Assembly: GCF_038592985.1 (NCBI RefSeq)
Contig: NZ_CP151951.1
Coordinates: 4,517,001-4,581,000 of the forward strand
DNA length: 64,000 nt
Source of the DNA: Paenibacillus sp. FSL R10-2782
GTDB taxonomy: Bacteria > Bacillota > Bacilli > Paenibacillales > Paenibacillaceae
Direction of reading: 5' to 3'
Each line of letters starts with the position of its first letter. Positions within the stretch are counted from its first letter, which is position 1. The notes under the pieces are model-generated. The model was not told where the DNA came from. It was given only the letters and a program-made list of their open reading frames with translations, and searched no databases. Below, piece by piece: positions 18,519-27,667 of the stretch. A program made the position numbers and the translations under genes.

Positions 18519-18583
18519 GCAAACGATCCATAGTAACCAGAGGTTCGTGTGTACACGTAGCCCATTACCATGGATCGCTTTTA
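18519..18583. terminator. Bidirectional terminator
   Basis: AACGATCCATAGTAA pairs imperfectly with TTACCATGGATCGCTT across a 27-base loop that contains a GTGTACAC palindrome. It lies between two convergent genes and has a T run on the plus side. Confidence 0.65.
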
Positions 18584-18606
18584 TCTGTACATTTGGGATG
18601 GCTCAA

Positions 18607-19575
18607 CTAAAGTTTGTTGCGCTTGTTCGTTTTCAGCAAATCTCCTGTCCATCCCTTCATCATCAGCCAGCCGTACATACCTACCATACTTAACAGGGTC
18701 GCCGCAATCACGGCGGTAAAGCCCCACCCTGTTTTGATCCAGGGCAGATTCTCGAAGTTCATGCCCCAAATAGCGCCCACTACGGTTGCAGGCGTAAATA
18801 CGGCTGTTACAATGGTGAGTGTCTTCGTAATTTCATTTCCCCTAAATGCAGAAATGGCATCGTCAATGGAGATCAGCGTGTCAATTTCCTTTTCATAATG
18901 CCGAAACAGTCCTTCCATTCGATTGACACGGTGAAGCAACTGCTTAAAAAAGCGATTTTCCTCCAGCTCATCCAGATACGCTTCCCGGGAAGCCGTTACC
19001 AGTTCTGAAAATGGAATGAACATATTACTCCAATACAACAGCTCAAAACGCGCATTCAATATGGAGTCCATTAGCGTACGGGCATTTCTTTTCTCCATAG
19101 TCTCTTCCAGTTTTCTCAGGTTAATCTCGAATTTGTCCATCCCCGTATGAAAATAATGAAGAACGGCCCTTGCCAGTACAAACATGCCATCAGATGCATT
19201 TTCACATCGGTCGAGCATTTTTTGACGCTCGGCCGTATGCATAATTTCGCGGGTATTTTGATCCAGGTTTAAGGTCACTAATCTCTGGCCCAGGACCAGG
19301 AAATAGAACTTGTTACCATCGCGTTGGCTGTCGATTTCCTCCTGAATGGAATAGATCAGCGATCCGCATATCAAGGGTAAAATTCCATCCAGAAAGCGCA
19401 CAGAAATAAAACTGGATGGGATGTCCTCTACCTTGTCCAGCCATTCCCGGGCCTCTGGAAGTTTCTCTTTCAACTCTTGTATAATGGGGTCGTGCCAGTC
19501 TGTAGCGCCGATGTCCCACCATTCCCACCCTCCGCGAAAGGAGGAAATCTGTTCAAATGCTGCCGTAGATTTCAC
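18607..19575 (-). CDS. CorA-family divalent cation transporter
   Basis: 322 residues. The signature G-M-N appears in I-W-G-M-N-F-E-N-L-P at about 270, right after the first of two C-terminal transmembrane helices (about 250-270 and 283-303). The N-terminal domain and long stalk helix match CorA. The sequence after GMN (F-E-N-L-P) is normal for Mg2+ transporters. The start is GTG at 19575, with AAAGGAGGGGAGG just before it. An in-frame GTG at 19611 lies inside the 3' arm of the sigB-operon terminator and cannot be the main start. It ends in K-R-N-K-L. Confidence 0.9.
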   Translation of the reverse strand: MKSTAAFEQISSFRGGWEWWDIGATDWHDPIIQELKEKLPEAREWLDKVEDIPSSFISVRFLDGILPLICGSLIYSIQEEIDSQRDGNKFYFLVLGQRLVTLNLDQNTREIMHTAERQKMLDRCENASDGMFVLARAVLHYFHTGMDKFEINLRKLEETMEKRNARTLMDSILNARFELLYWSNMFIPFSELVTASREAYLDELEENRFFKQLLHRVNRMEGLFRHYEKEIDTLISIDDAISAFRGNEITKTLTIVTAVFTPATVVGAIWGMNFENLPWIKTGWGFTAVIAATLLSMVGMYGWLMMKGWTGDLLKTNKRNKL

Positions 19576-19599
19576 CCTTCCTCCCCTCCTTTTCCGCTT

Positions 19600-19638
19600 A
19601 AAAAAGGACACGCTTCCCTTATGGAATGGCGTGTCCTA
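19600..19638 (-). terminator. Terminator of the rsbV-rsbW-sigB transcript
   Basis: AGGACACGC and GCGTGTCCT form a 9-bp stem, followed by six T on the minus strand, 45 bp after the sigB stop and just upstream of the corA ribosome binding site. Confidence 0.9.
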
Positions 19639-19682
19639 TTATGTGACGTCCAGTAATCGAAACCATGAAGTTCGTCTTCCTC

Positions 19683-20456
19683 TCATGAGATAGAAGAATT
19701 AGACATGATCTGCTTCAGCTTCTCGGTCGCCCGCTTCTGGATGCGGGATACGCTCATCTGCGATACGCCCAAGGTCTGCGCAATCGCACGTTGAGATTGA
19801 CCATCCTGAAATGCCAGAAGGAGCACCTTCTGTTCCTGCTCTTTCAGCTGGCTTAAGGCTTGCTGCAAATCCATTCGTTTTTCCACAGTGTCGTAGTCGT
19901 TGGCATCCGAACTGATAAGCTCGCCTAACGTAGCCGCACTCTCCTCCTGGGATAAAGGGGAGTCCAGTGACACATAATGGTAGCACTCACGGCCTGCGAG
20001 CACTTCGATCGTTTCCTCTACGGTAAGGTCCAAATACTCCGCGATCTCGTTCACATTCGGCGAACGTTCCAGCTTAACGGTCAGTTCGTCGATGGCATGC
20101 TGAACGAGCGCACCCTTTTCCTTAATGCGGCGTGGAACCTGAATGTACCAGGATTTGTCGCGCAAATAATTTTTCATATGTCCCAGCATACTTTTCATAG
20201 CATACGGTTCAAAGGGGATACCCAAGCTGATATCGTATTGCTGAAGCAGACGTATCAATGCCATCTGACCGGTTTGATATAAATCCTCGTATAAGTCCGG
20301 ACGGTTACGGGAGATTTTCCCGGCAGCCATCTTGACCATCGGCTCATACTTGCGGATCAGTACGGTAGCAATCTCGTTATCTTTGGTTTGCTGGTACTCC
20401 CAGATTAGACCAACGGCTTCATCCATCGACTCCGGGGGAGTTACCTTTTCATTCAT
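19683..20456 (-). CDS. sigB: RNA polymerase general stress sigma factor SigB
   Basis: Alternative sigma factor of the general stress response, 257 residues. Region 2 contains R-P-D-L-Y-E-D-L-Y-Q-T-G-Q-M-A-L near 54; region 3 contains I-Q-V-P-R-R-I-K-E near 105; region 4 ends in the helix-turn-helix S-Q-R-A-I-A-Q-T-L-G-V-S-Q-M-S-V-S-R near 224. It overlaps the rsbW stop by 4 bp (ATGA), the usual tight coupling of antisigma and sigma factors. No rsbX follows; the transcript ends at a strong terminator. Confidence 0.95.
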   Translation of the reverse strand: MNEKVTPPESMDEAVGLIWEYQQTKDNEIATVLIRKYEPMVKMAAGKISRNRPDLYEDLYQTGQMALIRLLQQYDISLGIPFEPYAMKSMLGHMKNYLRDKSWYIQVPRRIKEKGALVQHAIDELTVKLERSPNVNEIAEYLDLTVEETIEVLAGRECYHYVSLDSPLSQEESAATLGELISSDANDYDTVEKRMDLQQALSQLKEQEQKVLLLAFQDGQSQRAIAQTLGVSQMSVSRIQKRATEKLKQIMSNSSIS

Positions 20457-20905
20457 ACTTTTTCCTCGCTTCTGACCAGACGCTTTACAAGCACGACTTC
20501 CGTGCCTTTTCCAGTCTCATTCAAGATATGGACATCGTCCATAAGCGCCTGCATGAGATAGAAGCCCAGTCCGCCTACCTGTGCATCATTCAGCTCTTTG
20601 TCATGCAAGGATGCAAGTCGGGACGGGTTCTCCATTCGTTCAAAGCTCTCCCCTTCATCTTTGACACGGATGGACAACGAAGCTTCGTCAAATTCGAATG
20701 TTACTTCTACCACTCCGCCTTCATGACCGTAAGCATAAAGGACAGAGTTATTACAGGCTTCAGATACAGCCACTTTCATGTCTTCTATATCCTCGTAAGA
20801 GAATCCCATTTTCACGGCAATTCCGTACAAATTTAATCTTACAATATCGACAAAGTCAGCAGTTGCCGGCAAGTTAAGAACTACTTTTTGAATTTGAGCG
20901 TTCAT
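20453..20905 (-). CDS. rsbW: Anti-sigma-B factor / RsbV kinase RsbW
   Basis: 150-residue GHKL-type kinase that binds SigB and phosphorylates RsbV. The N box is E-A-C-N-N-S-V near 48, the G1 box is V-K-D-E-G-E-S-F near 80, and the G2 region is V-G-G-L-G-F-Y-L-M-Q near 111. It sits between rsbV and sigB as in Bacillus. Confidence 0.95.
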   Translation of the reverse strand: MNAQIQKVVLNLPATADFVDIVRLNLYGIAVKMGFSYEDIEDMKVAVSEACNNSVLYAYGHEGGVVEVTFEFDEASLSIRVKDEGESFERMENPSRLASLHDKELNDAQVGGLGFYLMQALMDDVHILNETGKGTEVVLVKRLVRSEEKV

Positions 20906-20923
20906 TTCTTTTTCTTTCCTTTC

Positions 20924-21262
20924 CTATTGGGAATTCTCCTGGGGGACAAAGAATTTGGCAATACCGGTCATATCGAACAGTTTTTGAATTTGAGGGGGTA
21001 CCTCCTGAACGGCAAACCGGGACTCCATCCCATGCCTTGCCTTCAAAATAGATAACAAAATACCGATACCTGTACTGTCAATGTATTTAAGTTCTTTTAA
21101 GTTAATAATCAAGTCTTGGGCGGATTCCCCCACCAAAGACTCCATCACCAGACGAAAATCAGGTGCCACCGAAAGATCCAGCTCTCCGCTAAGATACACG
21201 GTATTTACTCCATCGTTTGTTTCAGTAATCGCATTGAACTTCTCATTTTTATTAGTATTCAT
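20924..21262 (-). CDS. rsbV: Anti-anti-sigma factor RsbV
   Basis: 112-residue STAS-domain protein. The phosphorylation site is in K-Y-I-D-S-T-G-I-G, where the serine is about residue 57. Unphosphorylated RsbV takes RsbW away from SigB; a PP2C phosphatase such as the one at 27651 restores it. It is the first gene of rsbV-rsbW-sigB. Confidence 0.95.
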   Translation of the reverse strand: MNTNKNEKFNAITETNDGVNTVYLSGELDLSVAPDFRLVMESLVGESAQDLIINLKELKYIDSTGIGILLSILKARHGMESRFAVQEVPPQIQKLFDMTGIAKFFVPQENSQ

Positions 21263-21298
21263 AGGCCAACTCTCCCGAAAAAAGATTTCCTTACATAC

Positions 21299-21324
21299 TA
21301 ACCCATTATACGAACGCTTGAATC
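21299..21324 (-). promoter_or_regulatory. Candidate sigma-B promoter of rsbV-rsbW-sigB
   Basis: On the minus strand GATTCA - 14 bp - GGGTTA resembles the sigma-B consensus GTTTAA / GGGTAT (four of six in each box). It lies 37 bp before rsbV, where autoregulation is expected. Tentative. Confidence 0.4.
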
Positions 21325-21373
21325 ACCGCATGATGCTTTCTGCACCTCCAAATGTCACCATCTACACATCAGG

Positions 21374-23044
21374 CTACGCCTCGTGAATTTGGTCTTTGCC
21401 TGATTGCATTGGAAAATGATCCGGAGAATGCCGCAGTAGAGCCTGTTTTACACTGCTGATTTTCACGGGCTTGCTAATATAATCGTTCATTCCGGCTTCA
21501 ATACATCGGGGCTGAATACCATCCATCACATTCGCTGTCATGGCGATAATAGCAGGCTGTGACCTTCCCGCCAATTGTTCACGCACCTTGCCCGTACACT
21601 CTAATCCGTCCATCACAGGCATTTGCAGGTCCATGAAGATATAGTCATAATCCTGGTTAGCCATGACCATATCAAGCGCCTGCTGCCCGTCTGCTGCCAC
21701 ATCCGAAGCCAAACCGAGCTTATCCAGTATATTGACCATCAGCTTCTGGTTGATTGGATGGTCATCTACGACCAATACGGGTTTACGGCTTAAGGAGTTC
21801 TGATGGGGAATTTCCCATTCGTAACTGGACTCTCCCTCCAGTTCATTGTCCTGAGCACAGCCAAGCTTCGTTGTAAAATGGAATGTTACCCCCTGCTCTC
21901 CACTTGGATCCACACCGATATCTCCGCCCATCATGTTCACCAATGTTTTGCAAATAGCGAGTCCTAAACCGGTTCCACCATATTTGCGCGTCATCGAGGA
22001 ATCAAGCTGGGAAAAGGGTTGAAACAGCCTTCCAACCTTGGCTGGCTCAATACCAATGCCTGTATCCTTTACGGAAAATTCGACAGTAAGTCCTTCGGCG
22101 CTACGCTCTTTGACCGATGCAAAGACATATACACCACCACGATCTGTAAATTTGACGGCATTGGATACCAGATTAATGAGAACCTGACGCAGTCTTCCCA
22201 TATCACCGTATAATACTGGAGGTAGCTGTTCATCCAGAAAATAATCCATCTCCAGATTCTTTCGATTTACTTCCACTGTAAACAGGCTGAAAACTTCCTT
22301 GATACAGGAAACCAGATCGAACGGATATTCCTCTACCTCCATTTTGCCTGACTCCAGCTTGGTAAAGTCCAAAATATCATTAATGACCGCTACGAGCGCA
22401 TCTGCACTGCGGCGGATGATATCGGCATACTCCTGCTGATCGCTGTGCAGCTCTGTTTCCATCAACAGGTCAATCATGCCAATCACACCGTTCATAGGAG
22501 TCCGAATTTCATGGCTCATCATAGCCAGGAACTCCGTCTTGGCATTAGCCGCGATTTCGGCTGCCTCCTTGGCGGCAATCAGTTCGCTATTCATCTTCTC
22601 CAGCTCATGTGTCTTCTGATGAAGCAGCATGGACTGTGTTTTCAGGCGTTTGTTGGTCAGATACATCTGCACAAAGCCTTCAATTTTGGACTTGAGAATT
22701 TGAGGGATGAATGGCTTCACCATATAATCAATACCACCCGCTGAATAACCGGCAAACAAATGCTCCGCTTCTTTACTGTTAGCGGAAATGAAGATAATCG
22801 GAATATCTTTCGTTTTCTCTCTGGCCTTAATCAGCTTTGCGGTCTCAATTCCATCCATACCCGGCATTTGTACATCGAGGACTACCAGTGCGAATTCATC
22901 TTTTAACAGACATCGCAGCGCTTCTTCCCCAGACGTAGCCTTTACCAAATTATATTGTTCACTCTCCAGCACCGCTTCAAGAGCGAGCAGGTTCTCAGGT
23001 CTGTCATCTACCAGCAGTATATGAATCGGTTCATGAAGCCCCAT
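21374..23044 (-). CDS. Hybrid histidine kinase, REC-HisKA-HATPase-REC
   Basis: 556 residues, soluble. REC1 spans 8-125 with phospho-acceptor D57 in V-V-L-D-V-Q-M-P. A coiled coil (130-165) leads to HisKA with H178 in M-M-S-H-E-I-R-T-P, an HATPase domain (about 285-395) with D-T-G-I-G and G-G-T-G-L-G-L, and a second REC (about 422-540) with an aspartate in I-F-M-D-L-Q-M-P. A kinase with a receiver at each end and no sensor domain needs input from another kinase or methyl-type signal. It lies between sigB and the cheR-like gene in the same orientation, 110 bp upstream of rsbV, so it may feed the same stress circuit. Confidence 0.9.
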   Translation of the reverse strand: MGLHEPIHILLVDDRPENLLALEAVLESEQYNLVKATSGEEALRCLLKDEFALVVLDVQMPGMDGIETAKLIKAREKTKDIPIIFISANSKEAEHLFAGYSAGGIDYMVKPFIPQILKSKIEGFVQMYLTNKRLKTQSMLLHQKTHELEKMNSELIAAKEAAEIAANAKTEFLAMMSHEIRTPMNGVIGMIDLLMETELHSDQQEYADIIRRSADALVAVINDILDFTKLESGKMEVEEYPFDLVSCIKEVFSLFTVEVNRKNLEMDYFLDEQLPPVLYGDMGRLRQVLINLVSNAVKFTDRGGVYVFASVKERSAEGLTVEFSVKDTGIGIEPAKVGRLFQPFSQLDSSMTRKYGGTGLGLAICKTLVNMMGGDIGVDPSGEQGVTFHFTTKLGCAQDNELEGESSYEWEIPHQNSLSRKPVLVVDDHPINQKLMVNILDKLGLASDVAADGQQALDMVMANQDYDYIFMDLQMPVMDGLECTGKVREQLAGRSQPAIIAMTANVMDGIQPRCIEAGMNDYISKPVKISSVKQALLRHSPDHFPMQSGKDQIHEA

Positions 23045-23063
23045 GGAATCCTCCTAAGCATCT

Positions 23064-23933
23064 CTATTTAATCTTCCGGTATATTTTTTCTATCCGGTCC
23101 AGCGGCTCGTAGGAATCACTATAATCGGTAAAATGTATGGATTCCTTGGCCCCCAGCACCAACACGCCAAAATGACTCAAGCTATCATAAAACAACCCAT
23201 GTACATGGTTGCGAAGTTCATCGTTAAAATAAATCATGACATTCCGGCAAAAAATAACGTTGAACTCGTTAAAGGACCGGTCTGTCGCCAAGTTGTGCTC
23301 CGCAAAAATAATGTTTTTACGTAAAAAAGGATGAAGCATGACTGAATCATACTTGGCTGTATAATATTCGGAGAACGATTGCGTGCCTCCTGACTCCAAA
23401 TAATTTTTGGTATACAGCTTCATTCGATCAATTCCGTATACGCCTTCCTTCGCCTGCTGTAAAGACAGGTTATTCATATCCGTCGCATAAATACGGGCTT
23501 TATCATATAAGCCTTCTTCATGCAGCATGATCGCCATCGAGTATACTTCCTCACCTGTCGAGCAACCTGCATGCCATATTCGAATGTACGGATATGTCCG
23601 TAAAATCGGTATTATTTTCCGCCTGAAATTCTGAAACAGCTCAGGATCACGGAACATCTCGGTCACTGGAATCGAAAGGCTTTGCACCAGTCTGTCGAAG
23701 GCGCTGCGATCATGCAGCACCTTCTCCTGAAGCCCTGATATCGTGCTAACCTTCTCGGACTGTGCATGATAATAAATACGCCGCTTGATCGAAGGCAGAG
23801 CATAGTTACGAAAATCGTAGCCGTACAGCCGATGAATTCCTTCCAGCAACAGCTCTATTTCAATCATTTCCCGCTCAGCTTCATTCGATTTCAGTTCAAT
23901 AGCAGCATTATCCGCCGCATCCTTTGATGTCAT
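23064..23933 (-). CDS. CheR-type methyltransferase, RsbM-like
   Basis: 289 residues from the ATG at 23933, which has GGAGAGA upstream. It holds the CheR N-terminal helical domain (G-I-H-R-L-Y-G-Y-D-F-R-N-Y near 33) and the SAM domain with W-H-A-G-C-S-T-G-E-E-V-Y-S near 120, Y-A-T-D-M-N near 150, and F-C-R-N-V-M-I-Y-F near 243. No chemoreceptor, CheB or flagellar gene is near; it sits between two hybrid kinases and downstream of a PP2C gene. This is the context of RsbM of the B. cereus group, which methylates the kinase RsbK and damps sigma-B. The assignment to RsbM is from context. Confidence 0.85.
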   Translation of the reverse strand: MTSKDAADNAAIELKSNEAEREMIEIELLLEGIHRLYGYDFRNYALPSIKRRIYYHAQSEKVSTISGLQEKVLHDRSAFDRLVQSLSIPVTEMFRDPELFQNFRRKIIPILRTYPYIRIWHAGCSTGEEVYSMAIMLHEEGLYDKARIYATDMNNLSLQQAKEGVYGIDRMKLYTKNYLESGGTQSFSEYYTAKYDSVMLHPFLRKNIIFAEHNLATDRSFNEFNVIFCRNVMIYFNDELRNHVHGLFYDSLSHFGVLVLGAKESIHFTDYSDSYEPLDRIEKIYRKIK

Positions 23934-24010
23934 AATCTCTCTCCAATTCCTGAGGTTTTGCCAGTACCGCCCCAATTCCTGTGTTGATTTATATTACCCA
24001 TTTTTTCAAG

Positions 24011-27000
24011 CTACGAATACAGCCATACCCGCATTAATGACAAAAGCTGTTCGGTTTGAATCGGCTTTTTCACATAATCAGAAGCGCCTGCCTCAATACA
24101 CTTGGAACGATCATCCTTCATAGCCTTGGCTGTGAGCGCAATGATAGGCAGCTTCTCGAATTGTGGCAACAGCCGGATTCGCCGCATGGCTTCATATCCG
24201 TCCATTTCCGGCATCATCATATCCATCAGCACCAGATCAAAATCAGGTGTCTGTTCCAGCATTTCCAGCGCTTCTCTACCATTTTCCGCAAAAGTAACCT
24301 CCATACGGTAACCTTCCAGCACGCTGGACAGAGCGAATACGTTCCGAATATCATCATCCACTAACAATATTTTTTTACCTTCAAACAATTCTTCCTTGTT
24401 ATATAGCTTCTGCAAAATTTTACGTTTGTCCTCAGGAAGATTCGCCTCAACACGATGCAGGAACAGGGTCGTTTCATCCAAAAGCCGTTCCGGCGATTTA
24501 ACATCCTTAATAATAATGGACTCCGCAAATTTGCGCAGTTGCGTTTCTTCTTTGCTGTCCAGATCTTTACCCGTATAAATAATAATCGGCAAATCGGTCA
24601 GTTGCTCATTGTCCTGAATGCGGTCGAGCAATTCAAAGCCTGTCATATCGTTCAGCATAAGATCCAGCACCATACAGTCATACCGCTGTACCCCCAGCTC
24701 ATTCAGTGCTTCTTGCCCGGTGGACACCGCCGTAATAGCAACATCGTCATGGTCAATCAGTTCAATAATGGATTTACGCTGATTCTCATCGTCCTCGACC
24801 ACGAGAAGACGTTTCACCATTTTATCTGTATATGATTTAATATGTGAAAATGCCTTATCCAGACTTTCCTTTGAAGATGGCTTTTTGAGATAGGCAATCG
24901 CGCCCATCATCAAGCCTTGCTTCACATCGTCGATGACCGAAATAACATGTACCGGAATATGCCGCGTCGATGAATTTCCTTTCAGCTCGCCCAAAATGGA
25001 CCAGCCATCCATTACAGGCAATTGAATATCCAGAATAATGGCGTCCGGCAAATAGGATCTGGCCATGTCCAGCCCATCGTCTCCCTGTAGAGCGATAAGT
25101 GCCTTAAAGTCACGGCTACGAGCCATATCGTACAGGATTTTAGCGAATTTAACATCGTCCTCTATGATCAGTAATACCTTATCCTTCGAGGCAATCTCGT
25201 TCCGGTCGTCGCCCGGGTGCACGATGTCCTCCGATTTTTCCTTTGAAGGCATCTGATACATAGGTAACTGCTCAGCGGGAACAAGCATAGGAGAATTCGA
25301 CTCTGCGGATGCTGCGACGCCACCCATATCCAGTTCCGCACCCGATTGCGACTCCGCACTCTCTGTTGTTTGCGTTTGTTCCGGCAGATACAACGTGAAG
25401 CAACTGCCCTGCCCCGGCTCAGATTCTACCGTAATGACACCGCCCAGCAATCTGGAAAGCTCGCGGCTGATCGACAAACCAAGTCCAGTTCCGCCGTATT
25501 TACGGCTGGTTGTTCCATCTACCTGCTGGAATGCCTCGAAAATCAGATCCGTTTTATCCGAAGCAATGCCGATGCCTGTATCACGTACAGACAAGGCCAA
25601 ATAAGATTTATGCGGATTTAGAAAACCGGGAAGCTGGTCACTGGTTGCCCTTGATACACTAAAACGAACAGATCCCTCTGTCGTAAACTTGAATGCATTG
25701 GACAGTAAATTCCGTAAAATTTGTTTGAGACGATAACCGTCACTGATAATGGCTTCTGGCAAGCTCTCTTCTATCTCGGTATGGAGTTGAAGCTCACGTT
25801 TGGCTGCGACCGGAGCAAAATTTTGCTCCACAAACATCTCCAGCTCTTTCAGATTGACGACTTCGTGGTTAATATCCATTTTCCCGGCGTCCACTTTGGA
25901 TAAATCCAGAATTTCATCAATCATTTTCAGTAAATCCGCGCCTGACATATAAATGGTTTGTGCATACTCAACCTGCTTGGGCTTGAGATTGCCATCCTTG
26001 TTCTCAGACAGAAGCTGAGAAAGAATGAGCAAGCTATTCAGCGGAGTACGCAGCTCATGAGACATGTTGGCCAAAAACTCGGATTTGTATTTGCTGGTGA
26101 TGCCCAACTGCATCGCCTGCTGCTCCAACTGGGCACGCGCACGTTCGATCTCGTCGTTCTTTTCTTCCACTTCCCGAACCTGCTCTTCCAGCGCTCTCGT
26201 TTTGGCAATCAGCTCGGTGTTAAAATGCTCCAGTTCCTCCTGCTGACGCTGTAACAGCTCTTCAGAGCGTTTAAGCTCCTCTTGCTGGGTTTGAAGCTCT
26301 TCGGACTGGCACTGCAATTCCTCAGTCAACGCCTGCGATTCGCGCAGCAGTTGCTCTACCCGCACCCGTCCCTTGATGTTGTTCAAAATGATCCCCAAGC
26401 TCTCGACTAATTGAGCAAATAGCTTCGTCTCCAGATCACTAAAGCGGTCCAGCGACGCTACTTCCACAGCACCGATACAATCGTCCTCGAACAAAATAGG
26501 GAAAATCATAATTCCCACCGGCTTACTCGCCCCCAATGCGGAGCCGATGGACAAGTATCCATCAGGAGCTTCTGTAATCAGGATCGGCTTACGATCCTGA
26601 ACACTTTGTCCAAGCAAGCCTTCGCCAACATGGATAACGTCCTTGATCGAATCTTCACCAGACTCCTTCGCGTAGGAGCCGTACAGCTTAAATTGGGCAT
26701 CCTCCACTTCCTTGCCTTGCAAATAAATCGCTCCGTAGCTGCCTCCCAAAATGGGCGTAAACTCACTGATAAACATCTGTGCGACCTGCTCCAGTGAATT
26801 CACGCCTCGGAACAGCTCTGTTACTCGTGCCGTATTGGCATTAAGCCAGGCTTGATCCTTCTGCGTCTGAAGAACGGAATGCTCAAATTTGCGTTTTTCC
26901 TCCAGGTCTCCAGCCATTTGTTGAAATACGCGGGCAACCTCCCCAATCTCGTCCCTGGAGGCTACATTCATTCGGCTGATCGCCCTGTATTTTCCTTTGC

Positions 27001-27667
27001 CAAAGCCGTTGATCATGAGGTTAACGATATTCAGGCCCTTCGCAATACTTGGAAGCACCCACAAAATAACCAATAACCCCATAAGCAGACCCGCGACCAT
27101 CAGAATCGTGGTAATCTGTACAGATTCCTGATAAGCCTGATTGGCTTGCTCCATATCATGATCAATTTCCCGATCCTGAAAAACGGCAAGTGTAGAAACA
27201 CTGTCCAGCGCCTCCTGTTGAGCAGGTAACCCCGTACTATTACGGAAAGCATTTGCTTCCTCAATACGATCTTGACTCAACAAGGAAATCAGCCTTTGCT
27301 CATAGCTCAGGAAGTCCTTCCAGGCGGCCGCTACCCGATCCACTTGCTGCTGTTCCTCACTGGTACCGGAATCGGATTCCAGTTGGTCCAGCACTTCATT
27401 CCCGGAAGCGGTAATACGATCAAGGTCGCGTTTGGCCTCACTGACAGAGGAACCGGGATTCAGAATCAAATTGGCCATAACCTTCGCCATATCATTCACC
27501 TGACCGCGAATGGCCGTTGTTTTTCGGACCTTCATATAGCGGTCCTGATAAACCTGATTTAGCTGCTCATTCAGACTCCCCATTCGATCATAGCTGATTA
27601 GTGTCAGCACAAGGAGGATCGCCATAAGCGACCCGAAGCCGATCAGCAGTTTATTTCTGATTTTCAT
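24011..27667 (-). CDS. Membrane hybrid histidine kinase with three receivers, RsbK-like
   Basis: 1218 residues. Transmembrane helices at about 8-25 and 187-206 flank an outer four-helix (CHASE3-like) sensor; HAMP is at 207-262, GAF at 285-430, a long Gln/Glu-rich coiled coil at 433-522, HisKA with H537 in N-M-S-H-E-L-R-T-P, HATPase with N656, D-T-G-I-G and G-G-T-G-L-G-L, and three REC domains with D880, D1002 and D1149. In the B. cereus group, RsbK (CHASE3-GAF-kinase-REC) activates the phosphatase RsbY by phosphorylation. Here the PP2C gene lies directly upstream with a 17-bp overlap, giving the same pairing. The three receivers are more than I recall for RsbK. The coiled coil is a plausible target for methylation by the CheR-like protein. 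Confidence 0.9.
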   Translation of the reverse strand: MKIRNKLLIGFGSLMAILLVLTLISYDRMGSLNEQLNQVYQDRYMKVRKTTAIRGQVNDMAKVMANLILNPGSSVSEAKRDLDRITASGNEVLDQLESDSGTSEEQQQVDRVAAAWKDFLSYEQRLISLLSQDRIEEANAFRNSTGLPAQQEALDSVSTLAVFQDREIDHDMEQANQAYQESVQITTILMVAGLLMGLLVILWVLPSIAKGLNIVNLMINGFGKGKYRAISRMNVASRDEIGEVARVFQQMAGDLEEKRKFEHSVLQTQKDQAWLNANTARVTELFRGVNSLEQVAQMFISEFTPILGGSYGAIYLQGKEVEDAQFKLYGSYAKESGEDSIKDVIHVGEGLLGQSVQDRKPILITEAPDGYLSIGSALGASKPVGIMIFPILFEDDCIGAVEVASLDRFSDLETKLFAQLVESLGIILNNIKGRVRVEQLLRESQALTEELQCQSEELQTQQEELKRSEELLQRQQEELEHFNTELIAKTRALEEQVREVEEKNDEIERARAQLEQQAMQLGITSKYKSEFLANMSHELRTPLNSLLILSQLLSENKDGNLKPKQVEYAQTIYMSGADLLKMIDEILDLSKVDAGKMDINHEVVNLKELEMFVEQNFAPVAAKRELQLHTEIEESLPEAIISDGYRLKQILRNLLSNAFKFTTEGSVRFSVSRATSDQLPGFLNPHKSYLALSVRDTGIGIASDKTDLIFEAFQQVDGTTSRKYGGTGLGLSISRELSRLLGGVITVESEPGQGSCFTLYLPEQTQTTESAESQSGAELDMGGVAASAESNSPMLVPAEQLPMYQMPSKEKSEDIVHPGDDRNEIASKDKVLLIIEDDVKFAKILYDMARSRDFKALIALQGDDGLDMARSYLPDAIILDIQLPVMDGWSILGELKGNSSTRHIPVHVISVIDDVKQGLMMGAIAYLKKPSSKESLDKAFSHIKSYTDKMVKRLLVVEDDENQRKSIIELIDHDDVAITAVSTGQEALNELGVQRYDCMVLDLMLNDMTGFELLDRIQDNEQLTDLPIIIYTGKDLDSKEETQLRKFAESIIIKDVKSPERLLDETTLFLHRVEANLPEDKRKILQKLYNKEELFEGKKILLVDDDIRNVFALSSVLEGYRMEVTFAENGREALEMLEQTPDFDLVLMDMMMPEMDGYEAMRRIRLLPQFEKLPIIALTAKAMKDDRSKCIEAGASDYVKKPIQTEQLLSLMRVWLYS

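Noticed and set aside
19576..19611. Longer CorA-like protein starting at 19611
   Set aside because: That start lies in the stem of the sigB-operon terminator, and the proper ribosome binding site points to GTG at 19575.
23064..23933. Chemotaxis CheR
   Set aside because: The domain is CheR-type, but no chemoreceptor, CheB or flagellar gene is near; the neighbours belong to sigma-B signalling.
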